A stretch of 64,000 nt of DNA, from contig CAJTZU010000006.1 of assembly GCA_910584165.1 (NCBI GenBank), forward strand, positions 1 to 64,000, given 5' to 3'. The first letter of the stretch is position 1; each line of letters starts with the position of its first letter. The translations under genes were made by a program, and so were the position numbers. The notes below the pieces were generated by a model that was given only the letters and a program-made list of their open reading frames with translations, did not search any database and had not been told where the DNA came from. This document shows positions 29,174 to 37,506 of this stretch, piece after piece. The stretch comes from an uncultured Bacilli bacterium (GTDB taxonomy: Bacteria; Bacillota_I; Bacilli_A; RF39; UBA660).

Positions 29174-29250
29174 TGGTGGAGGATAAGGGATTCGAACCCT
29201 TGACCCCCTGCGTGCAGGGCAGGTGCTCTAGCCAGCTGAGCTAATCCCCC
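29174..29250 (-). tRNA. tRNA-Ala (anticodon TGC)
   Basis: 77-nt cloverleaf read on the minus strand: acceptor GGGGGAT/ATCCTCC with the alanine identity pair G3-U70, anticodon arm CCTGC-CCTGCAC-GCAGG giving TGC, T-loop GGTTCGAATCC, and encoded CCA. Confidence 0.97.
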
Positions 29251-29281
29251 AAAACAAGCCAATAATTTCGACTACTGCTTA

Positions 29282-29310
29282 ATTATATCTAAAATCATTT
29301 TGCTTGTCAA
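29282..29310 (-). promoter_or_regulatory. Promoter of tRNA-Ala
   Basis: Minus-strand TTGACA (29305-29310), 17-bp spacer, TATAAT (29282-29287): a perfect consensus promoter 31 bp before the tRNA. Confidence 0.85.
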
Positions 29311-29331
29311 TACATAAACTGTTATTTTTTA

Positions 29332-30336
29332 TTACTTTTTTACCTTTTGATAAGGCTTTAAAATATCTAATAGATAAACCACTACCCGATTAATATTTTT
29401 AGACGTAACTTTTCTAGCCCCAATTTGATAACTAGTAATAAAAATATTAGATTCTTGTGCAGTACAATGAGAATAAATATCTAGACTAGCAACAAAGGAA
29501 AGAAAATATCCTATTTCATTTTCTAATTCATTTGTTAATAATCCATAAATATAAGGTACATTAACATTAGTAGCAAATGCATCAAAATTGGCCATTTGCT
29601 GTTTCCAATAATTAGCATTTTCTCTTAAATCCATAATAAAGCGAATGCCATACCACAATTTCATTATACGAGATAAATAATGATTAAGAGATAAAATTCT
29701 CTGTTTTTCTACTTCACTTTTATCTGCATAAGTATGAAGTAAATCAAAACTATAATGTTCTCTCGTAATAGGCGCTAATTCTGCATAATATTTTGATAAA
29801 TTAAATCCATATTTTAAATATTCTTCAATATGACTAGCTTCATGTAGTAAAGTAACTGTATCTTGTATTCCATTTATACTGTTTATTAAAACAAAATAAT
29901 TATTGCTACTTAAAAAGTAAGTTTTTCCTAAAAAAAAGTCTATAGGAGCCATATAATTAAACTGTATTCTTTCTTGACAGTTTACTAATCTTCTAAAATA
30001 AGGGTAGTCATTAGGCTCATTTCTTCGCATATAAATTTTTGCTAAATTAATAACATCTGATTCTGAATATCGTTCTAAAGAAGGTTTAGGTAAATCTAAA
30101 TTAAGAGACGATAACATCTGACCAAAATATATCAATAAATCTACTTCTTCTTTATAATTAGAAATAGAAAATTGATTCAAAGCTCTTCTAAATTGGGCTT
30201 TACTAATAGGAGTTACAGTACGTTTTTGGCATGCATTATCTAAAATCATTTCTTGATAGACATGTTTTTCTGCTTCGTCTAATTTTCCATTACAGAAATC
30301 TAAAATTAATTTGTCCATTTTCCATCCGTATGCCAT
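29332..30336 (-). CDS. Zincin-type metalloprotease, M3-like
   Basis: 334 aa. The zinc motif is VTLLHEASHIEEYL (HExxH), followed 25-30 residues later by APITREHYSFDLL with a candidate third ligand Glu, as in M3 oligopeptidases. The C-terminal half is helical. No signal peptide, so cytoplasmic. M3 oligoendopeptidases are usually near 600 aa, so this is a compact relative or a distinct family. GGAGGAG precedes the ATG. Confidence 0.65.
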   Translation of the reverse strand: MAYGWKMDKLILDFCNGKLDEAEKHVYQEMILDNACQKRTVTPISKAQFRRALNQFSISNYKEEVDLLIYFGQMLSSLNLDLPKPSLERYSESDVINLAKIYMRRNEPNDYPYFRRLVNCQERIQFNYMAPIDFFLGKTYFLSSNNYFVLINSINGIQDTVTLLHEASHIEEYLKYGFNLSKYYAELAPITREHYSFDLLHTYADKSEVEKQRILSLNHYLSRIMKLWYGIRFIMDLRENANYWKQQMANFDAFATNVNVPYIYGLLTNELENEIGYFLSFVASLDIYSHCTAQESNIFITSYQIGARKVTSKNINRVVVYLLDILKPYQKVKK

Positions 30337-30385
30337 ATAACTCCTCCGACTGGCTTATTCTATCACCTATTATTTAGAAAGTCAA

Positions 30386-30808
30386 TTAATGGATAGTATT
30401 GCAAACACCACTAATAGGTTCATAAAAACAATGATTCTTATATTGTCCTGCTAAAGGTTGGTCATACCAAGTAGGAGTACAGGCATTATTACCAGGAGCA
30501 TAAAACCATAAAGAATTTGTAGCTGGATAATAATATTCTCCCTTAATAACACGATTTGCTAGTTCCCTTTCCTTAGTAGTTGGAGAACCATAAAATAAAG
30601 AACTGGAAGTTCCACTAAATCCCCCTGGTTTTTGATTAATTGCTTGAGACAAAGTATTAATATCTTTAAAAGTATAACAATCTGCTAATACTCTATTAAC
30701 AGTAACATTACCAACCATAAGCATACCAAGAACACCTTCCCCTACTGCCTCTGCTCTCATCAATCTAGCTAATAAATCCCTTTCTGAATTTGTATATTTA
30801 ATAACCAT
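30386..30808 (-). CDS. SleB/CwlJ-type cell wall hydrolase
   Basis: 140 aa consisting only of the Hydrolase_2 domain: SERDLLARLMRAEAVGEGVLGMLMVGNVTVNRV holds the catalytic Glu, then PGGFSGTSSSLFYGSPT, WFYAPGNNACTPTWYDQPLAGQ and HCFYEPI. In spore formers such enzymes (lytic transglycosylases or muramidases) open the cortex at germination. No signal peptide, as in CwlJ, which is made in the mother cell. GGTGAT and a TATAAT lie directly upstream. Confidence 0.88.
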   Translation of the reverse strand: MVIKYTNSERDLLARLMRAEAVGEGVLGMLMVGNVTVNRVLADCYTFKDINTLSQAINQKPGGFSGTSSSLFYGSPTTKERELANRVIKGEYYYPATNSLWFYAPGNNACTPTWYDQPLAGQYKNHCFYEPISGVCNTIH

Positions 30809-30838
30809 TCTATCACCAGTATATTATATGATTTTTTC

Positions 30839-30867
30839 TTGAATATTTTAATTCTTTGTGCTATAAT
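30839..30867 (+). promoter_or_regulatory. Promoter of tRNA-Trp
   Basis: TTGAAT (30839-30844), 17-bp spacer, TATAAT (30862-30867), 27 bp before the tRNA. Confidence 0.8.
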
Positions 30868-30894
30868 TAATCATGTCAGCCATTTTATACATAT

Positions 30895-30968
30895 AGGGGT
30901 GTAGTTAAATGGTATAATAACGGTCTCCAAAACCGCTGTTGGGAGTTCGATTCTCTCCACCCCTGCCA
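30895..30968 (+). tRNA. tRNA-Trp (anticodon CCA)
   Basis: 74-nt cloverleaf: acceptor AGGGGTG/CACCCCT, D-arm TAGTTAAATGGTATA, anticodon arm ACGGT-CTCCAAA-ACCGC giving CCA, T-loop AGTTCGATT, discriminator G and encoded CCA. Confidence 0.97.
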
Positions 30969-30977
30969 TTAGAAAAT

Positions 30978-31003
30978 AAAAGCAACAAAAGTTGCTTTTT
31001 TTA
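30978..31003 (+). terminator. Terminator of tRNA-Trp
   Basis: AAAAGCAAC/GTTGCTTTT with loop AAAA and a T7 tail, 10 nt after the tRNA. Confidence 0.85.
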
Positions 31004-31035
31004 TTCTATATATTTCTTATTACTACCAATAATTA

Positions 31036-31363
31036 GAAAATTAGTTCACATCCTTCAATCAATGAAGCCGCTACTTCTTCTCAAATACAACAATTGGACT
31101 TTAATATTTCTAATGATAAAATTTTACTAGGTAGAGAACTAATGAGGCCAAATAAATTAATAAAACTTAAATTTGATGAAGAAATCTTTATAAAATCTAA
31201 AATATATCCAGTTAAATCAGTTATTAAGCTTATTAGTGAATATCCAATTCATTTTAAGTTTTCTAAAATTCCAAATAAAAAACAAGAATTTAATATTTCT
31301 TGTTTCAATTTGGATAAATTTAGAGAGAAAAAAGTACACAGTAATAAAATCGAATTAGAATAG
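31036..31363 (+). CDS. Hypothetical ORF with no clear start (possible fragment)
   Basis: The frame opens after a TAG near 31034 and runs to a TAA at 31361, with no ATG before a TTG at 31094; neither has a ribosome site. Middle: NISNDKILLGRELMRPNKLIKLKFDEEIFIK, end HFKFSKIPNKKQEFNISCF. Not recognised. A strong two-way terminator follows (31404-31434), which suggests it is or was a transcribed gene. It lies directly after tRNA-Trp, a common insertion site, so it may be the remnant of something inserted. Confidence 0.3.
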
Positions 31364-31403
31364 AGATAGATATTGTAAATATTATAAGATTATGTTATTA
31401 TTA

Positions 31404-31434
31404 AAAATACCAATAAGATAATTATTGGTATTTT
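31404..31434. terminator. Bidirectional terminator
   Basis: The 13-bp stem AAAATACCAATAA/TTATTGGTATTTT serves the plus-strand ORF before it and the minus-strand secreted-protein gene at 31553. A related mini inverted repeat (GGTATT/AATACC) lies at 31444-31458. Confidence 0.75.
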
Positions 31435-31469
31435 CTTACAACCGGTATTTTTAATACCAAATTATAACA

Positions 31470-31533
31470 TATGCTTGTCTTTATCGCATTCAAGACAGGC
31501 TCCCTAGAGTCGCTATTATGTGACTCTTTTTTA
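31470..31533 (+). ncRNA. Possible small structured RNA with terminator
   Basis: Two adjacent hairpins: TTGTCTT...AAGACAG (about 31474-31499) and AGAGTCGC/GTGACTCT (31506-31527) followed by a T-run, so the second is a plus-strand terminator with no gene in front of it. A TATAAC at 31463 is the only promoter hint. This could be a small or antisense RNA to the secreted-protein gene's 3' end. Confidence 0.3.
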
Positions 31534-31552
31534 TTTTAAAATCCAAGATATA

Positions 31553-32383
31553 CTATTTTATATATTGTGGAGTAAATGTTCTTTCATATGTAACTGGAGC
31601 AGCATAACGACTTCTAACTTCGTCTGATTTAAATTTTAAAACATTGCCTAAAGAATCTTTGCCTTTCGCAAATTCATAACTCATAGATTGAGTTTTTGTT
31701 ACATCAAAATAAGCATGTATATAAAGCATTGATATTGTAGAGGCTTTTTTTGATGTAAAATATCCAGTCAAATTAGTTGTCATTGTTAAAAAGTCTTGTG
31801 TATCATTCATAATATTCATAGAAATTCCTGCACCAGTTCCATTAGTATTCCACTTTGAGTTTCCACCTCTATTAGAATAATTTACTACACTAATAGCATT
31901 CCATTGTGTTCCTGTATACGATGTAGCAACAAAATTATCACTCCAATTCATTGCTAATATATCAAAAGATTTAACCATAGGTTTTTGAATTCCTTCTTTA
32001 TTCCATTCTACAAAAAGTTCAAAAGTATATGTAGAAGTCGATGGTATCACTACAGATTTCATACATCCCTGTAAATCACCATAATCTTTGTGGAAATCAT
32101 AGTCACTACAAGAATAATAATATTTTGCTCTTTCTAAGGAGTCTTCGTCTAAAGAAACTGGTATCATATCTTTATTTTCAAGCATAGCATTAATAAGTTC
32201 TTGAGATGAAGTCATTACATACCCTTCACCAAATCTTTCCACTAACTCATCATACTCTTCCTTACTTAAGTTAACCCCGTTTCTATTAACATAATAAGGT
32301 TCATTTTCTAAAGCACAAACTGTGCCAATAGATAATATTGTTAGAAAAAATATAAAACTAAAATATTTTAAAATTTTTCTCAT
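31553..32383 (-). CDS. Secreted protein, divergent member of local paralogue family
   Basis: 276 aa: signal peptide MRKILKYFSFIFFLTILSIGTVCALE (cleavage near residue 24), then a short EF/EEYxxL-type helical segment (YVNRNGVNLSKEEYDELVERFG), then a beta-rich domain of about 190 residues. Gene order, signal, N-terminal helix motif and a SMLYIHAYFDVTK strand match the proteins at 34743 and 33683, though identity is low. Cys pair in CSDYDFHKDYGDLQGC. AAAGGAAA precedes the ATG. Function unknown; an exported toxin, adhesin or inhibitor are all possible. Confidence 0.7.
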   Translation of the reverse strand: MRKILKYFSFIFFLTILSIGTVCALENEPYYVNRNGVNLSKEEYDELVERFGEGYVMTSSQELINAMLENKDMIPVSLDEDSLERAKYYYSCSDYDFHKDYGDLQGCMKSVVIPSTSTYTFELFVEWNKEGIQKPMVKSFDILAMNWSDNFVATSYTGTQWNAISVVNYSNRGGNSKWNTNGTGAGISMNIMNDTQDFLTMTTNLTGYFTSKKASTISMLYIHAYFDVTKTQSMSYEFAKGKDSLGNVLKFKSDEVRSRYAAPVTYERTFTPQYIK

Positions 32384-32401
32384 TTTTTCGTTTCCTTTCT
32401 A

Positions 32402-32878
32402 TTATTCAGCAGGTACTGCTACACAAGCACCATCAAGAAATTTTTTTATCTCTTGATTCATTTCAATTTTATTTTTCTCTTTTTGATTACTCTTTCTTAT
32501 TTCTAGAGTATAGCCTTGTGACGTAAGTGTTGCTGAACATTTTATTGCTGAATGCATATCCTCTGGTGCAAAAATGCTAATTCCATTGTTTGTCTTGTCT
32601 TGGTTATGAGATACTATAGCATTTTTTAAAAAAGGTTCTTTCGAAGATTCCTCACTAATACCCTCGCCAGAAATATATATGTCAATAAGGTCTCCACGTT
32701 TCAAATCGAAATTTTCTATATTATTAGATATATTCCATTTAGCATAACTAATTGGAACATAACCCTCATCTAATTTTTGCTCAAACCAATCTTTTTGATT
32801 GAAAACAAAATAACAAATAATTCCAACAATAACAACTATTGGTACTATTATAAATATTATCATTTTCTTTTTTTTCAT
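32402..32878 (-). CDS. Membrane-anchored protein, weak SAF/CpaB resemblance
   Basis: 158 aa: N-terminal signal anchor (about residues 5-26), then ISYAKWNISNNIENFDLKRGDLIDIYISGEG and later NNGISIFAPEDMHSAIKCSATLTSQGYTLEIRK. The order (two SAF-like strands, a GDLIDI turn, then a D/E-rich segment) loosely resembles CpaB/RcpC, but this is not firm. It lies 18 bp after the gene at 32907, in the run of exported proteins 31553-35564. GGAGTG precedes the ATG. Confidence 0.55.
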   Translation of the reverse strand: MKKKKMIIFIIVPIVVIVGIICYFVFNQKDWFEQKLDEGYVPISYAKWNISNNIENFDLKRGDLIDIYISGEGISEESSKEPFLKNAIVSHNQDKTNNGISIFAPEDMHSAIKCSATLTSQGYTLEIRKSNQKEKNKIEMNQEIKKFLDGACVAVPAE

Positions 32879-32906
32879 TTTTTCACTCCATTCTAAATAA
32901 TATTTT

Positions 32907-33632
32907 TTAATTCAATCTATAATATTCACTTCGCAACCAAACGCTAAGATTATCAATTAGTGTTACTTCAATATATCTATACGTTAATAATTCATTAAAA
33001 GTAATTGTTTTCTTTTTATAGATATTTTTCCCTTGCTCATAATCGAATAAATCACTTCTATGCATTGTAATAATACTGTTTATTCTATTTAAAAAATTTT
33101 CTCTTGTTTGTACATTGCTACTTATGAACATATTATTGTATTTTTCTAATCTTTTAAAACAAGTAAATGATTGATTATTATTATAATTCATTTTACTTCT
33201 TAATATTTCAACTTCTTCTTGTGATATTTTTTCAACATTTCTATACTTCAAAATAGGATTAACATCATCTGAATAAGAAAAATCAAGATTAAATTCTGCA
33301 TAACATATGCCGATATCAGTTGATAGCTGATTGAGTATTTTTACATAATCTTCATCTTCATTAAAATTCTTATTTAGAGATTTCCAATAAACTTCGTCAC
33401 TATTTTTATTGAAAAATTCTTTTTGAGGATTTGAAATTTCATTCATATTATTTTTTATATTTTCTAATTGCATATCATATGCTTTCCATAATAATTCTAC
33501 ATTTTCTTTTTTATAAATATCCCCCATAGAGATATCTTTATTGCTATAATTTAAAAGTATCCATATTATAAATGAAAAAACTAATATCACGGTAACAACA
33601 AATATCCTGTTTACTTTATTTTTACTTTTCAA
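32907..33632 (-). CDS. Membrane-anchored hypothetical protein
   Basis: 241 aa with an N-terminal signal anchor (about residues 10-28: FVVTVILVFSFIIWILLNY), then a helical, Lys/Asn-rich outer domain. Start TTG (33632) behind GGGAGAGGA. No family recognised. One exported-protein cassette with the genes on both sides. Confidence 0.55.
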   Translation of the reverse strand: MKSKNKVNRIFVVTVILVFSFIIWILLNYSNKDISMGDIYKKENVELLWKAYDMQLENIKNNMNEISNPQKEFFNKNSDEVYWKSLNKNFNEDEDYVKILNQLSTDIGICYAEFNLDFSYSDDVNPILKYRNVEKISQEEVEILRSKMNYNNNQSFTCFKRLEKYNNMFISSNVQTRENFLNRINSIITMHRSDLFDYEQGKNIYKKKTITFNELLTYRYIEVTLIDNLSVWLRSEYYRLN

Positions 33633-33682
33633 TCAAATCCTCTCCCACTTTTAATTACATTAATATACTAAATTTTCAGGAA

Positions 33683-34390
33683 TCACCAATTTAATCCGGA
33701 CCAAGTCGCTTGTGCTGTGGTCATTCGATCGTATGCTTCTGCACCTGATACTGATGTTCCCATATCAATGCTAATTCCCCCTGTTCCAACACTTACTGCT
33801 GACGAAACTGAAGACGTCACAGTTTTTTGTGCATGCTTATAATCTCCGTAAGCATTTAATACTTGAAGTTTTTGACTTGTTAATTTTTGAACTTCAAAAT
33901 ACATTGATGAACTCAATCCTACTACAGGTTTTAAACCATAAATAGATCCATGTAACTTAAACGTTACTGCATATCCAGAACTACTTAAGGTCCAAGCCCC
34001 CTCTGTCTTTGTTACATATTCACAAGAATCAATCAGATTATCTACTACTAATGTTTGTTGAAAATGTTTAGTAGACGAAATTCCCGAAACAGTAGAATCT
34101 ATTCCTATTCCTATCACATCATAACTACGTGTTTTCGGCATTTTTTTCCAATCTAGATTAACTTTATAGCGATACCTATTATTTACGGAAATTATCGTTG
34201 TTTTCATTTTTTTATATTCTGTCGGTGTATAACCGTCAGTTAACTCTAAAGGTGATATAACATCCTCTGTTGGTGCATTATTATATTCTTCTTCTGTAAT
34301 TTCTTCTTCTAGTGGTTTTAAAATGTTACTACTCAATGTTGAATATGATGTAGGACTATTAAAATATGTTGTTTTATAATATTTTGTTGT
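33683..34390 (-). pseudogene. Secreted paralogue, 3' part of frameshifted gene
   Basis: The main 3' frame (to 34336 as an ATG-started 217-aa ORF) encodes the body of a protein like the one at 34743: MKTTIISVNNRYRYKVNLDWKKMPKTRSYDVIGIG, VLNAYGDYKHAQKTV, and the tail ATWSGLNW. Continuing 5' in the same frame gives TTTTKYYKTTYFNSPTSYSTLSS up to about 34390, where the frame switches to the 5' part. No start codon with a ribosome site exists for this piece alone. One extra base at GACCAACT (about 34395) explains the break. Confidence 0.7.
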
Positions 34391-34621
34391 AGTTGGTCAC
34401 TACTTCTCCCTTTAAATCTTTATTATTATTAAATTCCTCTATAGACATAACTTTTATTTCTAAATCTGTAAATCCAAGATTTCTTAAATTCTCAACTTGC
34501 TCTTCTGTCATAGCAATTCCATTTTCATTTGCAAATTCTGAACTTTCAAGTGCATTAACTCTCGGACTAAATAGAATTACCATGAAAAGTATTACTGTAA
34601 TATTTAAAAAAATTTCTTCAT
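34374..34621 (-). pseudogene. Secreted paralogue, 5' part of frameshifted gene
   Basis: ATG at 34621 with AAAGGAA upstream begins MKKFF and then stops because the T-run is T7. One more T gives MKKFFLNITVILFMVILFS, a perfect signal peptide ending PRVNALE, and continues as ENGIAMTEEQVENLRNLGFTDLEIKVMSIEEFNNNKDLKGEVV, aligning with the intact paralogue (EYINLVNLGYSETEIANLSMEEYEENRNLKADLVS). The T-run break and the later one at about 34395 together inactivate the gene as sequenced. Confidence 0.7.
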
Positions 34622-34742
34622 TATCAAATTCCTTTCCAAATTTCAATAGTATCATTACACCAATTACCTTCAAAATTTTTTATTTAATTTATTTTTGTTT
34701 GCTTGCTCTTTTATATTTCTAACAAAAATTGTAAAAATATAA

Positions 34743-35564
34743 TTACCAATTGCCTGTCCAAGTAGCAACAGACGTATTTATTTCATCATAATTGGAAATA
34801 ATAGATTCAGGCAATATTATTCTGTTGGATACATTATAGCAATTTGCTAATATTGATGTAGTTGACTTCACTGCGTGTGAATAATCACCATATGCATTCA
34901 TTGAAGTTACTTTATCTGCTTTCTTATTCACATCGTAATACAGATACATATTAAGTGACATTATCGAGTCTGTAGGCAATTGAAACACAGCACCTAAACC
35001 TGTTATAGTATTCTTAAAAGTAGCCGAATTAGAATTAGTACAATTAGTTTTTGAAGCGCAATAATTCATATTAAATGTTCTATTAGTCGAATACTGTACT
35101 TTAGTAGGTTCTAAACCAATTGCTATAATGTCATGGCTTCGTACTTTCGGCATAGTTTTCCATTCTACACTAACTTTATAACGATATTTACCATTAACTG
35201 ATGAAATAGTGGTTGTCATCTTTTTACCAGGTGTTTCTATTAAAGCAAATGGAGTAATATTGCTTTTTTCTTGAATTTCATTATACTCTTCTTCATCAAC
35301 TTCCATATTTCCATAATAATATGAAACCTTTTTTGAAACTAAATCTGCTTTCAAATTTCTATTTTCTTCATATTCTTCCATAGAAAGATTAGCAATCTCT
35401 GTTTCAGAATATCCAAGATTTACCAGATTAATATATTCATCTTCCGCAATGCATAATTGGTTATTATTTATTAAGTAACAATTCTTTCCAATGTCCATAG
35501 CAGAAACATCACAGATATTAAAAATAATGCCAATCATCAGAACTAATAAAAACTTTCTTAACAT
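34743..35564 (-). CDS. Secreted protein of NAYGDY paralogue family
   Basis: 273 aa: signal peptide (LLVLMIGIIFNICDVSAMD, cleaved near residue 22), then an N-terminal helical motif (EYINLVNLGYSETEIANLSMEEYEENRNLKADLVS), then a beta-rich domain with KMTTTISSVNGKYRYKVSVEWKTMPKVRSHDIIAIGL, the strand MNAYGDYSHAVKST and the C-terminal signature SVATWTGNW. The same motifs appear in the frameshifted paralogue next door, defining a family I do not recognise. Six Cys could form disulfides. GGGAGG precedes the ATG. An XRE regulator gene lies just upstream. Confidence 0.75.
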   Translation of the reverse strand: MLRKFLLVLMIGIIFNICDVSAMDIGKNCYLINNNQLCIAEDEYINLVNLGYSETEIANLSMEEYEENRNLKADLVSKKVSYYYGNMEVDEEEYNEIQEKSNITPFALIETPGKKMTTTISSVNGKYRYKVSVEWKTMPKVRSHDIIAIGLEPTKVQYSTNRTFNMNYCASKTNCTNSNSATFKNTITGLGAVFQLPTDSIMSLNMYLYYDVNKKADKVTSMNAYGDYSHAVKSTTSILANCYNVSNRIILPESIISNYDEINTSVATWTGNW

Positions 35565-35645
35565 ATCTTACCTCCCAGTATCAATATAACATAAAAATAC
35601 AATAGTTCTTATAGTAAAAAAGTTAAATTTCTTTAACTTTAGTTA

Positions 35646-35685
35646 AACTAAAAAAAAGTCTTTAAAATAAAAACTTTTTTTAGTT
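35646..35685 (-). terminator. Terminator of XRE regulator gene
   Basis: Minus-strand AACTAAAAAAAGT...ACTTTTTTTAGTT, overlapping the stop of the XRE gene. Confidence 0.6.
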
Positions 35686-36487
35686 AATATAAAATTTTAG
35701 AACTAGAGGCATTTTCTAATAATTTGAATAGCACTGTGCCATTATATTCCATTTCATCTTCATCAATATAATTAATAATTAATATTAATTGATTTTTTTC
35801 AATACTTTCTAATACATACTCGCTATTATTTTTTTCTTCTTGAATATTTATAAAAATCGAATGAAGAAATTGATTAAGATTATCATATTTCCCATCATTT
35901 TTTTTATAATTTGAAATATCCCCCTCTTTATAAATCATTTTTTCTCCCACATATAATCTAATTTCAGCATCATATATTTTTATATCATCACAACCATTAC
36001 ACTCTAATCCACTAATCATCAATAAATTTTTCTCATTCGTAATACTTAACACTCCTGACGCATTATACATTAAGTCATCGGATGTCAAAGAATAAATACG
36101 AAACTTATTATAATTATTTATATAAAATAGCAGAAACAAAGATAACATTAAAATCAAAAAAATTACAGTAAGAATTGAAATTATTTTATGTCTTTTTTTT
36201 CTCTCTTTTATTTTATACGTAGATAAACATTCTTCTAATGCTTTATTTAAACTTGATGCCGGAACTGAATCTTCAGGAAATCTTTCTCCATTCATTAATT
36301 CTAATACACTAACACCTAATTCATTGCTTAATGCATCAAAATAAATTGTATCAGGCAAATTTCTTCCATTTTCCCATTTTGAAATTGATGCACCAGTTAC
36401 ACCAACAGAATCTGCTAATTGTTCTTGCGTTAGATTTTTATCTTTTCTGCATTTCGCTATAAATTCTCCAACTTTTTTTTCTTTCAT
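35684..36487 (-). CDS. XRE-family regulator with C-terminal membrane segment
   Basis: About 267 aa. Residues 5-65 are a classical XRE HTH (FIAKCRKDKNLTQEQLADSVGVTGASISKWENGRNLPD). A linker leads to one membrane helix (IISILTVIFLILMLSLFLLFYI, about 105-125) and a C-terminal domain probably outside the membrane, so it could sense an external signal and control DNA. The start at 36487 is preferred; an ATG at 36508 adds seven residues. Two direct repeats upstream (36582, 36603) are a candidate operator. It is the likely regulator of the exported-protein cassette downstream. Confidence 0.8.
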   Translation of the reverse strand: MKEKKVGEFIAKCRKDKNLTQEQLADSVGVTGASISKWENGRNLPDTIYFDALSNELGVSVLELMNGERFPEDSVPASSLNKALEECLSTYKIKERKKRHKIISILTVIFLILMLSLFLLFYINNYNKFRIYSLTSDDLMYNASGVLSITNEKNLLMISGLECNGCDDIKIYDAEIRLYVGEKMIYKEGDISNYKKNDGKYDNLNQFLHSIFINIQEEKNNSEYVLESIEKNQLILIINYIDEDEMEYNGTVLFKLLENASSSKILY

Positions 36488-36579
36488 GCATAACACATCC
36501 CACTTCATATATTTAATTATTGTTTATTATAAATTGCTACTTTTATAATCTCATATATAAATAAACAAGTCAATAAATT

Positions 36580-36708
36580 ATGTTCGAAATACCCAAAATC
36601 GTGTTTGAAATAGCACTTTTCTATAAAGGAGGAATTATTATAGAATTTACAAAAAGCAATAGTTTAATAGTTAGTGAAACTTTCTTTAAAAGATTGGAAA
36701 AAAACTAA
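36580..36708 (+). CDS. Possible 42-aa ORF
   Basis: MFEIPKIVFEIALFYKGGII, then IEFTKSNSLIVSETFFKRLE, with no ribosome site before the ATG. An AAAGGAGG at 36626-36633 falls inside it and may serve an ATT/ATA start for a 22-24 aa version. The 5' part coincides with the XRE operator candidate, so this may be chance. Confidence 0.2.
   Translation: MFEIPKIVFEIALFYKGGIIIEFTKSNSLIVSETFFKRLEKN
36582..36612. promoter_or_regulatory. Candidate operator: direct repeats GTTYGAAATA
   Basis: GTTCGAAATA (36582) and GTTTGAAATA (36603) are spaced 21 bp apart start to start, two helical turns, and lie about 95 bp upstream of the XRE gene. They may bind that regulator. Confidence 0.4.
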
Positions 36709-36932
36709 AAAATGTATCTTATAACCTAAATTTTTTTATGATAAAAATATAATAAAATCTTACTATTTAGTTAGATAAACATGATTTTTCATAGATTCTA
36801 AATTAAACAACACAATACAAATTATTTTTTTACATAATATATAGTAGAGCAAAAAAATTGCTTGTTTCAATATTTTAAAATTTATACTTCTAAATCTTTG
36901 AAAATATACTAAAAATAGAAAGAAGAAGTCTC

Positions 36933-37448
36933 GATGAATCTGAGCGAATATATAATAGACTTTACTATTCCTCAAGGGCCAACAGGACCTACTGGTCCTT
37001 CTGATAATTTTACAAGAGCGTTTGGTTATCTATGTAATCAAGAAAAACTGATTCTATTTTTTTACCTAATAGCCAAAAAGCACAAGTTGTTTTTCCTATA
37101 AAGCTAGCAAAACTAAACATTTTTTACCCTTATGATAATACGATTGTTTTTTTAAGTGATAGCGCTTACATTATTAGTTATTCTATTTTATTACAAGTAC
37201 CAGATGCAACTCTCACAAATGTAGTTTCTGTTACAACTAGTCTTAGATTAAATGGAGGTGCTGAAGTTACACCACTAACAAAAAGTATAAATAGCGATAA
37301 TTTCTACTACTTTTCAAATACAATTATCCTTAATAGACAAGTTAATGATTTTATAGATATATTAATTTCTGCAGATAAAGCTGTAGACTGGAATTATACT
37401 TTAGCATTTATTAGCACAGTTAAAATATCAGAACTTGCTAGTGCCTAG
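36933..37448 (+). pseudogene. Collagen-like (BclA-type) surface protein, frameshifted
   Basis: ATG at 36933 gives IIDFTIPQGPTGPTGPSDNFTR, a short Gly-Pro-Thr collagen repeat. The C-terminal beta-jelly region (KTDSIFLPNSQKAQVVFPIK ... TSLRLNGGAEVTPLTKSINS ... FIDILISADKAVDWNYTLAF) continues in another frame from about 37048. One more A in the A5 run at 37043-37047 restores a single 171-aa protein like the C-terminal domains of spore-surface BclA-type proteins. It ends at a terminator. Start context has only a weak AAAGAAG site. Confidence 0.65.
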
Positions 37449-37450
37449 AA

Positions 37451-37480
37451 AAAAAGACCTTTTATAAAAAGATCTTTTTT
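37451..37480 (+). terminator. Intrinsic terminator after collagen-like gene
   Basis: AAAAAGACCTTTT/AAAAGATCTTTTT with one mismatch and a T6 tail. Confidence 0.7.
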
Positions 37481-37506
37481 ATTACTGCTAAAAAATAAAT
37501 CATAAT

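Noticed and set aside
36763..36975. Minus-strand 70-aa ORF over the collagen-like gene start
   Set aside because: Composition-driven shadow; the plus strand holds the collagen repeat and C-terminal domain.
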